Shown here piece after piece: positions 17,339 through 22,963 of a stretch of DNA of 26,937 bases (the stretch's first letter is position 1; every line of letters starts with the position of its first letter). The position numbers and the translations under genes were made by a program. Under the pieces are notes generated by a model, which worked only from the letters and a program-made list of their open reading frames with translations, was not told the origin of the DNA and ran no database searches. The DNA is from CAYUNT01 sp964446285. Its GTDB lineage: Bacteria > Sumerlaeota > Sumerlaeia > SLMS01 > CAYUNT01. The DNA lies in NCBI GenBank assembly GCA_964446285.1, contig CAYUNT010000040.1, positions 1-26,937 of the forward strand. Direction: 5' to 3'.

Positions 17339-18427
17339 ATGTCGAAAAGCGCACTCATGCTGCTTCGCTCTCCCAAGGAACTCCTCTTGGTATTGGCATT
17401 CTGCCTTTGCATCTGCGGCGTATGCGCGGCCGCGCCCGCAATCGATTGGACGACGCTCTCCCGTCCGGAGACAAGCGGCCTGTGGGTCCGGCCCGCTCGG
17501 GATGGCAACGCCCAGCCCGTCTGGGGACACGCGCGCGGCCTTCGCGCCGGCCTGCATCCGATGTCGGGTCCGCGCGGACTCCTGCGCATTTACACTCCCT
17601 ACATGGGCCAGCCGGATTCGGTTCTGATCAACTTCATCGCCATCGAGCCGATTGTTCAGGGCGAAAGCGTGCGGGGATTTTCCGAATTGGAGCGCAGCCG
17701 TCTGGACGATGTTCAGGGAAAACGATTTTGGGCCGCCGATTCGCCCGAAGATGAAACTCCGCGTCTGCCGCAGCAATTTCCCGCGCGGGGCGTTCTCGGC
17801 CAGGAAGGCACAACGAAAACGCTCACTGTGTATGTTCCCATCGAACCGTTTGACAACGGGGCGAAAGTCTATGTGCGCCTGCGGTTCCGCGCCGACCGCC
17901 CGTATGAGGTGGGCGTGGCGGCGTTTGCTCGAAAGGACTCCAAACCGCTCAAACATTGCATCCTGACGGCCACGATGGGAAATTTTGCGCGGCTGCGCCA
18001 TCTCCACCTGCAAGCCGGCGTGAAATCCGCGCGTGAACTCTGGCCCGATTTCAAGGGCGATGGCTTCGCGCCCCACGCCGTTTTTCCGCTTTCGGCCATG
18101 TTCCGCAACAAAAAGGGCCACGCGCTGTTTGTCGCCGCGCCCGATGAAGAAAATCCCGCACAGGCCGAGTATGCGCCCGAAACGGAGTTTTGGTGGAAAT
18201 ACACGGGAAAGCCAGCGACACAGTATTGGCGCTGCGAAACGCCGGATCCGAACATGGCCGGACAGGTCAATGGGCGCGCCTGTTACTGGGGCGGACAATC
18301 GCCCATTCCCGGCGGCGTGGCGTTCGAGAATTTCGAGTTGATAGAACCATTTTCCAACGGCGCGGAGTATTGGTTTGGCGTCACGCCCCAATCTCCCGAG
18401 GCGTTTATCCGAAGCGAGACGCAATGA
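17339..18427 (+). CDS. Secreted protein of unknown function
   Basis: Not recognised. The 362-aa product begins MSKSALMLLRSPKELLLVLA followed by FCLCICGVCAAAPA, a typical Sec signal peptide cleaved near residue 33. The mature part is soluble, rich in Trp, Pro and charged residues, and probably beta-rich (LRIYTPYMGQPDSVLINFIA, TLTVYVPIEPFDNGAKVYVR, PIPGGVAFENFELIEPF). No membrane helix, catalytic signature or sorting motif was seen. Start choice: AAGGA lies 7 nt before the ATG at 17339. An ATG at 17300 in the same frame lies within an interspersed repeat and lacks a ribosome binding site. It follows the PLP enzyme by 86 bp on the same strand, but the intervening repeat leaves operon membership uncertain. 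Confidence 0.75.
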   Translation: MSKSALMLLRSPKELLLVLAFCLCICGVCAAAPAIDWTTLSRPETSGLWVRPARDGNAQPVWGHARGLRAGLHPMSGPRGLLRIYTPYMGQPDSVLINFIAIEPIVQGESVRGFSELERSRLDDVQGKRFWAADSPEDETPRLPQQFPARGVLGQEGTTKTLTVYVPIEPFDNGAKVYVRLRFRADRPYEVGVAAFARKDSKPLKHCILTATMGNFARLRHLHLQAGVKSARELWPDFKGDGFAPHAVFPLSAMFRNKKGHALFVAAPDEENPAQAEYAPETEFWWKYTGKPATQYWRCETPDPNMAGQVNGRACYWGGQSPIPGGVAFENFELIEPFSNGAEYWFGVTPQSPEAFIRSETQ

Positions 18428-18827
18428 CCCGCGGAGAGGGAATTTTTACCACAAAAGGCGCGAAAACAATAAAAAATGAGAATCAGGAAGAGGATTCTAT
18501 GGAATCTCTTCTATTTTGCTCCTTTCGCGTTTTTCGTGGCAAAAATCTTCTCGCCGGTAAATTCCCTTTTCATGGTAAAGTTCTTCTTTCTTCTCTCCGC
18601 CGCCGATCACATTCCCCTTGATCGAAAACGTTCCCCTGCCTCCCAATCCTTATCAGTGCAGTTGTTGAAGAAACCGGCGGAAACGAAGAAACCGAAAAAC
18701 GCCCACGGAATTTACAAACACCTACTCAATCCTCTCTACTGAGCGAAGGCCAAGGTAGGTTATAAAAAAGCGACAAATCGGGCTGCTATCCGTAAAATTC
18801 TCCATATTGTAAAAGGAGATGTTCATT
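18428..18827. other. Intergenic region before the HEPN-like gene
   Basis: About 400 bp with no supported gene. The first third is an inverted repeat (18438-18549). The rest is AT-rich towards the HEPN-like gene and contains TAAAAT upstream of its ribosome binding site, but no matching -35 was found. Confidence 0.5.
18438..18549. repeat. Inverted repeat of about 110 bp (CGCGAAAA family)
   Basis: Arm one is near 18441-18466 (ATTTTTACCACAAAAG then GCGCGAAAA). Arm two is near 18519-18549, inverted (CCTTTCGCG, TTTTTCGTGGCAAAAATC). The centre has a smaller inverted pair GATTC/GAATC. It lies just after the stop of the secreted-protein gene and could act as a terminator, or be a small non-coding mobile repeat. 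Confidence 0.55.
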
Positions 18828-19481
18828 ATGCAATACGACCAAGAAAAGATAGTGCTGCGATTTAATGATCTTATTAACCTCGCCGAGGAAATTTGGAATG
18901 AAACGAACGAAAATAAGGGAATCGTCGGTCCTGTCAATGTTGCCAAGCTCAGGGCCAACGCACGGCATTTGCTGACGTTGCTCTTACCAGGATCGAAGGT
19001 GTATTTGGAGGAATGGGATGGCCTGCACTTGGAACGTCAACAAATAATCAATACGGGATGGTACAAAGGCATCCTGCTTGCAGCAAAGGAGGATTACATC
19101 AAAGGCCTCTTTGGCGACCAAAAATTATTTATTTGCGCCGAGGTCTTCATCGATTTTCTTCAACAAGCAGAGTATCTCCTCAAGGAAGGGTATAAGGACG
19201 CAGCTGCTGTGATCGCTGGGAGTGTGTTTGAAGATGGATTGCGGCGACTGTGTGTGCTGAAACGAATTGACTACGGGGAAAAGGAGACAATCAATCCCCT
19301 CAATCAAAAACTATACAAAGAATCTGTGTATAATAAGCTCTGGTATGAAGAAGTTTCGGCCAAGGCTGTCATAAGAAATGACGCAGCCCATGGGAAATAC
19401 GATGGCTATGGTCCCAAAGATGTTCAAGGATTGATCGATTTTATCAAGAGATTCCTTCGCGAATTTCTGGAAACACATTAG
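18828..19481 (+). CDS. HEPN-like protein, possible RNase of a defence or toxin system
   Basis: Predicted alpha-helical protein of 217 aa with no signal peptide. The C-terminal part (about 118-215) looks like a HEPN domain: a helix GYKDAAAVIAGSVFEDGLRRL, then VIRNDAAHGKYDGYGPKDVQ. In the latter, R183-N184...H188 forms the R-N-x3-H arrangement of the HEPN RNase motif (R-x4-6-H), followed by a final helix. The N-terminal half (about 1-110) is helical and unrecognised. HEPN proteins are often RNases of toxin-antitoxin or abortive-infection systems, but DUF4145-like members need not be catalytic, and no nucleotidyltransferase partner is adjacent. Start choice: AAAGGAG at 18812-18818 is 9 nt before the ATG at 18828; the ATG at 18819 is too close to it. 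Base composition is visibly AT-richer than upstream genes, which suggests transfer. Confidence 0.72.
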   Translation: MQYDQEKIVLRFNDLINLAEEIWNETNENKGIVGPVNVAKLRANARHLLTLLLPGSKVYLEEWDGLHLERQQIINTGWYKGILLAAKEDYIKGLFGDQKLFICAEVFIDFLQQAEYLLKEGYKDAAAVIAGSVFEDGLRRLCVLKRIDYGEKETINPLNQKLYKESVYNKLWYEEVSAKAVIRNDAAHGKYDGYGPKDVQGLIDFIKRFLREFLETH

Positions 19482-19530
19482 GACGGAAATTCGGGACGGA
19501 AATTCGGGGAAATTCGAGGGGAATTCGAGG
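19482..19530. repeat. AATTCG-rich tandem repeats
   Basis: GACGGAAATTCGGG and ACGGAAATTCGGGG, then GAAATTCGAGGG and GAATTCGAGGG, are four degenerate copies of one 11-14-nt motif directly after the stop of the HEPN-like gene. Confidence 0.6.
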
Positions 19531-19643
19531 GCAGCAACCCTTTTCTCACCCCGGAAAGAATTGACCGAAGGCGGTAAGAGGTTCGGAAGGAGGGAAGATT
19601 GGGTTGTTGTTCCTGAAGCCAGGATATTGCACTTCCAATCTCT

Positions 19644-19740
19644 TGAATTCGGGGACAGTTACCTTATTTCTCTGGGGGATATTCATAGGAAATTCGAGGA
19701 CAAAATTCGAGAGAATAGGGTTGCCGTCCCTGAATTACCC
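19644..19740. repeat. REP-like inverted pair containing GGGGACAGTTACC
   Basis: GAATTCGGGGACAGTTACC at 19644-19662 and GGTTGCCGTCCCTGAATT near 19719-19736 are imperfect inverted copies flanking about 60 bp. A further CGTCCCCGAATTACCCC follows at 19747-19763. From memory, GGGGACAGTTACCTTATTT-type sequences commonly border REP-associated transposase genes; no transposase is visible here, so this would be a remnant or a non-autonomous copy. Confidence 0.4.
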
Positions 19741-19947
19741 CCGAAGCGTCCCCGAATTACCCCTTTCAGGAACGGCGAGAATATCTCGCGGCCCTGGCAT
19801 GCATCTGCCGGTCCAAATGCATAGCGGCATTTCTGAATAGGTGTCAATCTGCCGAATCGGGCTTTAATTTTCCCGCCCCCTTTCCAATGTGCGTTTTCAT
19901 AAGTTGGCCGGTCACCCAATTTCGAGCCTATCTGAAAATTCGAAGAG

Positions 19948-20037
19948 AATCTTGGACGGGACGTCCAAGCCACCGGAAATCTTGGGCCAGATGCTCAAGT
20001 CACCGGGAAACTCGGACAAGACGTTCGAGCCACCGGT
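19948..20037 (+). repeat. Three tandem 30-bp hairpin units
   Basis: Units at 19948-19977, 19978-20007 and 20008-20037 share the frame AATCTTGG...CCAAG-CCACCGGA. The hairpins are CTTGGACG-GGA-CGTCCAAG, CTTGGGC...GCTCAAG (one G-T pair) and CTCGGACA-AGA-CGTTCGAG. The outer change CTTG/CAAG to CTCG/CGAG is compensated. Same family as the insertion in the TrmJ-like gene. Confidence 0.85.
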
Positions 20038-20053
20038 CATGCGCATTGTCGGC

Positions 20054-20083
20054 ACTGGTGGCTTGGGCGTCCCGCCCAAGATT
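20054..20083 (-). repeat. Inverted single hairpin unit
   Basis: One 30-bp unit in the opposite orientation. Read on the minus strand its hairpin is CTTGGGCG-GGA-CGCCCAAG with perfect 8-bp arms. It stands 16 bp after the direct array at 19948-20037. Confidence 0.8.
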
Positions 20084-20221
20084 TTTCGCGTCCACAACCG
20101 CCCATGTCTCTTTGAACAGTTCATGGCGCGGCGGCGGAATGAGGAAATTTCGACTTGCGCACGGAAGGCGGCCAAATGAGGCTGTCGCGTTGGCCGCTGG
20201 ATGGGTAGTTTTCTGCCCCCC

Positions 20222-20278
20222 GCATTGGGCGGCCCAGTCTGCATCGGGCAGTCCACTCTGCTTCGGGCGGCGCGCTGG
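20222..20278 (+). repeat. Three tandem 19-bp repeats
   Basis: Units start at 20222, 20241 and 20260: GCATTGGGCGGCCCAGTCT, GCATCGGGCAGTCCACTCT and GCTTCGGGCGGCGCGCTGG. This is a different family from the 30-bp units. Confidence 0.6.
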
Positions 20279-20319
20279 CGATGGTGTTCTGCATAAGAAC
20301 CTGGCCGACCTCCCCCAAG

Positions 20320-20404
20320 AATCTTGGACGGGACGTCCAAGCCACCGGAAATCTTGGGCAAGATGCCCAAGCCACCGGCGGTTTTCGGGCAGGTTCCAAG
20401 CGCA
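20320..20404 (+). repeat. 30-bp hairpin units upstream of metK
   Basis: Perfect units at 20320-20349 (CTTGGACG-GGA-CGTCCAAG) and 20350-20379 (CTTGGGCA-AGA-TGCCCAAG), with a decayed third to about 20404. The first 30-bp unit is identical to 19948-19977. The array ends about 50 bp before the metK start and is open in the metK frame. Confidence 0.85.
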
Positions 20405-20455
20405 ATCATTTCTCGTGTCTCGTGCAAATCTCATATAATTTTTCAGGAGTTCCGC

Positions 20456-21607
20456 ATGAATAACGAAAGGCATCTCTTCACTTCTGAATCCGTGACGGAA
20501 GGACATCCCGACAAGGTCTGCGATCAGGTCTCGGACGCCGTTCTGGACGCCTGTCTGGCACAGGACGCCGCCAGCCGCGTGGCCTGCGAATGCTTCGTCA
20601 CCACCGGACTGCTCGTCATCGGCGGCGAGGTCACCACTCGCGCGGATTTCGACCTCTCGGCGCTGGCGCGCGGCGTCATCAAGTCGATCGGCTATACAGA
20701 CCCCGCTATCGGATTCGATTCGCGGTCGTGCGCCGTCGTGAACGTCATAGGCAAGCAATCGCCCGACATCGCAATGGGCGTCGATGAATCCGGCAGCCAC
20801 GAACAAGGCGCGGGCGATCAGGGAATGATGTTCGGATACGCCTGCGACGAAACGCCGGAATTGATGCCGCTGCCGATCCTGCTGGCGCATAAGCTGACAC
20901 GCGCGCTGGCCGACGCACGCAAGAAGGGGCGCATCGCATGGCTGCGGCCCGATGGCAAAAGCCAGGTCACTGTGGAATATGAAGGCGATCGCCCGGTGCG
21001 CGTGGACACGGTGGTGATTTCCACGCAGCATCATGAGTCAGCCAAACCCAAAACGATCCGCGACACGATCATCCGCGAGATCATCGAAAAGACGATCCCG
21101 AAGAAATATCTCGATAAAAAGGTGCAATACCACATCAACCCGACGGGACGGTTTGTGGTGGGCGGTCCGCACGGCGACAGTGGCCTGACGGGACGCAAGA
21201 TCATCGTTGATACCTACGGCGGCATGGGGCGCCACGGCGGCGGGGCGTTCTCGGGCAAAGACCCGTCGAAGGTGGATCGTTCGGCGGCCTACGCAGCGCG
21301 CTGGATCGCCAAGAACATTGTGGCGTCGGGCGTCGCGCGGCGGGCCGAGGTGCAGATTGCGTATGCGATCGGCGTGGCGCGGCCGGTGTCGGTGCTCGTG
21401 GATACGTTCGGCACGGGCAAAATGGCCGATGGCGAAATCGCAAAGCGGGTTTCGGAAGCGTTTGACCTGCGGCCCAAGGCGATTATCGACGCGCTGAAAC
21501 TGCGGCGGCCGATCTTCCAGCAAACGGCGGCCTATGGACACTTCGGACGCAAAGAAGCCGACTTCACCTGGGAAAAAACCGACCGCACCGCCGCGTTCAA
21601 GAAGTAA
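20456..21607 (+). CDS. metK: S-adenosylmethionine synthetase
   Basis: MetK (383 aa) makes SAM from methionine and ATP. Conserved blocks are FTSESVTEGHPDKVCDQVSD (about 8-27), signature GAGDQGMMFGYA, HINPTGRFVVGGPHGDSGLT, and signature GGGAFSGKDPSKVDRSAAY. The C-terminal RRPIFQQTAAYGHFGR is also present. Length is normal for the family. Start choice: AGGAG lies 6 nt before the ATG at 20456. The frame stays open upstream through the hairpin repeats, but nothing there looks like MetK. A TATAAT at 20434-20439 is present but lies too close to the start codon to be a convincing -10. No SAM riboswitch was recognised. It converges on the ykgJ-like gene across a large inverted repeat. Confidence 0.98.
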   Translation: MNNERHLFTSESVTEGHPDKVCDQVSDAVLDACLAQDAASRVACECFVTTGLLVIGGEVTTRADFDLSALARGVIKSIGYTDPAIGFDSRSCAVVNVIGKQSPDIAMGVDESGSHEQGAGDQGMMFGYACDETPELMPLPILLAHKLTRALADARKKGRIAWLRPDGKSQVTVEYEGDRPVRVDTVVISTQHHESAKPKTIRDTIIREIIEKTIPKKYLDKKVQYHINPTGRFVVGGPHGDSGLTGRKIIVDTYGGMGRHGGGAFSGKDPSKVDRSAAYAARWIAKNIVASGVARRAEVQIAYAIGVARPVSVLVDTFGTGKMADGEIAKRVSEAFDLRPKAIIDALKLRRPIFQQTAAYGHFGRKEADFTWEKTDRTAAFKK

Positions 21608-21621
21608 GTCGGCGCGGGGAA

Positions 21622-21780
21622 GAGTTTTTGCCGCGAAAAGCGCGAAAGAACGCGAAAACGAAATAGAACAAAGAAAAATCAAAGAATACAATTCTGAGCC
21701 TGTTTCGTCCTCGGGGCGAAACAGGCTCTGAATTATGATCTCTCTTTTTCGCTATTTTCTGGTTTTTCGCGGCAAAATTC
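21622..21780. repeat. Nested inverted repeat of about 160 bp between metK and ykgJ-like gene
   Basis: The outer left arm (about 21622-21659) is GAGTTTTTGCCGCGAAAAGC then GCGAAAGAACGCGAAAA. The outer right arm (about 21741-21780) is its approximate inverse, ending GGTTTTTCGCGGCAAAATTC. A strong hairpin lies at the centre (21690-21734). Arms belong to the same CGCGAAAA-rich family as 17266-17301 and 18438-18549. Position between convergent genes suits a bidirectional transcription end. Confidence 0.65.
21690..21734. terminator. Strong hairpin between convergent genes, probable bidirectional terminator
   Basis: AATTCTGAGCCTGTTTCG (21690-21707) and CGAAACAGGCTCTGAATT (21717-21734) pair with a single T-T mismatch over 18 positions, leaving a 9-nt loop. 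The T-rich stretch beyond it is not immediately adjacent, so Rho-independent action is plausible but not textbook. Confidence 0.5.
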
Positions 21781-21849
21781 TTCTTCTTCTCTTCTCTTTT
21801 CTTCTCTGCGTTCTCCGCGCCTCTGCGGTGGTATTTTGCTTTTTCTTTA

Positions 21850-22353
21850 TCAGGCCGCGCGGCGGAGATTGTCGTCCGGGGAGAAGTCGCCGCCATCGTC
21901 CGGGCGGAAATCGTCATCGTCATGGTCGCCGCCGGCGCCGCCATCGCGGCCGCTGGCGCCATCGAGTTTTGGACGGTCTCCGAGGTCATTCACAGTGGCG
22001 GCGGGCGCGAGCCAATCACCCGGCTGGCGCGGGGGAAGTCCGTGAGCGGCGCGCGCCTTGTCGCAACGTTCATTGCGCGTTCCGTCGATGTAAGATGGCG
22101 GGAATGCGTGGCAGGGCGTCGGCCGGCGGTCGTAGATCACGCACCGCACCGCCTTGCCAATTTCGCCTTCGAGGGCGATGCAACGCGGGCGCGCGTCGTT
22201 CGTGCCCTTCATGGCGCGATAGATGGGCGTCAGGTCTTCGGTCCATTCCACGGGCGCGCCGCCTGGGGTTTGGTCGCTGGCCTCGCGCCAGTAAAACGAA
22301 CAGCGGTAGAATGCGCAGCACGCACCGCACGAGAGGCAAAGATTCGCGGGCAT
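21850..22353 (-). CDS. YkgJ-family cysteine cluster protein
   Basis: YkgJ-type protein of 167 aa, thought to chelate zinc or iron; function unsettled. The N-terminus CLSCGACCAFYRC carries the C-x2-C-x2-CC cluster. A second part, VRCVIYDRRPTPCHAFPPSY, supplies the later cysteines. The last 35 residues or so are unlike the family: a Gly/Asp/His-rich tail (DGGAGGDHDDDDFRPDDGG then DFSPDD), possibly an extra metal-binding or disordered tail. An in-frame TAA lies just before the ATG at 22353, which fixes the start. There is no Shine-Dalgarno sequence, so leaderless or weak initiation is likely. Convergent with metK. Confidence 0.85.
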   Translation of the reverse strand: MPANLCLSCGACCAFYRCSFYWREASDQTPGGAPVEWTEDLTPIYRAMKGTNDARPRCIALEGEIGKAVRCVIYDRRPTPCHAFPPSYIDGTRNERCDKARAAHGLPPRQPGDWLAPAATVNDLGDRPKLDGASGRDGGAGGDHDDDDFRPDDGGDFSPDDNLRRAA

Positions 22354-22432
22354 AGTTTATATGCAACAATCCTTATCTTAAATTGCGATCCGTATTTGCG
22401 ATCGTTATTTGGAGCGGTCCTTAACCTGCAAA

Positions 22433-22453
22433 CCCCCGCCACGAGGACGGGGG
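22433..22453. terminator. GC-rich hairpin, possible terminator or structured RNA
   Basis: CCCCCGCC, loop ACGA, then GG-A-CGGGGG forms an 8-bp stem with one bulged A. No T-run follows, so its role is uncertain. Confidence 0.35.
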
Positions 22454-22544
22454 CCGGATTCGATCATGCTATATCAGGCGGGCGCGCCATCCGTGGCGCT
22501 CACGCTCATGCGCACGGGAAGAAAAGAAAAGGCGCGAGTGCAAA

Positions 22545-22592
22545 GCCTCGCGATCCCAGCAAACGGTCACGAGTTCGGCGCCTCGCGATCCC
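22545..22592. repeat. 13-bp direct repeat GCCTCGCGATCCC
   Basis: Identical copies at 22545-22557 and 22580-22592, 35 bp apart start to start, upstream of the SIR2 gene. They could be binding sites or a duplication scar. Confidence 0.45.
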
Positions 22593-22963
22593 GGCCGCAG
22601 GGGGGGTTATAGACGGTCCGCGCCGCCGCTCAAGGCCAAAGTTGTATATTGTATTTTACGGAAACTCAGGCCCGCATATATTGTGTTTCCAATAACGGCC
22701 GGCCAGTGCGGCATAAAAGCGACAACCAAACCATAATTTTCCCTTGCACTCTCGCACTAAATCAGAAATGATGCTGTTGCGTTTGAGAGTTGAAGCAGAT
22801 AGCGGCAATTTTTGCCATTTTGCTATCAAGGCTCGGCAGCAGGTTAATCGTTTGAATAACGACCAGCCTGCGAATGCAGTGCGTGAGTTGTGTTTTTTCA
22901 TTCGTTCCTCTCCATATTTTTCCGGCGGATGCCGGCGCCGTAATTAGGGAAGGAGTTTTCTCA

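Larger units (their letters stand above)
19482..20455. other. Repeat-dense intergenic region between HEPN-like gene and metK
   Basis: About 970 bp in which no open frame resembles a real protein. It holds in order: AATTCG-rich repeats (19482-19530), a REP-like inverted pair (19644-19740), 30-bp hairpin units (19948-20037), one inverted unit (20054-20083), a 19-bp triplet repeat (20222-20278), and two or three more hairpin units (20320-20404). It looks like an accumulation site for small palindromic elements. Confidence 0.65.
22354..22963. other. Intergenic region upstream of the SIR2-STAND gene
   Basis: About 610 bp with no convincing gene. It contains a GC hairpin (22433-22453) and a 13-bp direct repeat (22545-22557 and 22580-22592), then becomes AT-rich towards the defence gene. 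Small frames at 22744-22947 (+) and 22656-22901 (-) have no ribosome binding site and no recognisable features. No tRNA or attachment site was identified. Confidence 0.55.

Noticed and set aside
19561..19824. Open frame of 87 codons in the repeat-rich spacer
   Set aside because: It runs through REP-like and AATTCG repeats, has no ribosome binding site and no recognisable domain.
19948..20083. CRISPR array
   Set aside because: The 30-bp units abut directly with no unique spacers, one nearby unit is inverted, and no cas genes are in the window; these are tandem hairpin repeats.
20434..20439. TATAAT as the -10 of metK
   Set aside because: It lies 17 nt before the ATG, so the start point would fall on the ribosome binding site, and no -35 is present at the right distance.
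21735..22355. Long plus-strand frame opposite the YkgJ-like gene
   Set aside because: Arg/Gly/His-rich low-complexity translation is the shadow of the conserved cysteine-cluster gene on the other strand.
22455..22470. Possible tRNA T-arm (GGATTCGATC)
   Set aside because: It lacks the GTTC core, and no acceptor or anticodon stem can be built around it. No tRNA or rRNA gene was found in the window.
18766..22725. Shared 11-mer AAAAGCGACAA (18766-18776 and 22715-22725) as attachment-site copies flanking an island
   Set aside because: An 11-nt match is expected many times by chance in 27 kb and the similarity does not extend outward.
22656..22947. Small frames on both strands upstream of the SIR2 gene
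   Set aside because: They overlap each other, have no ribosome binding site, and their translations show no domain-like pattern.
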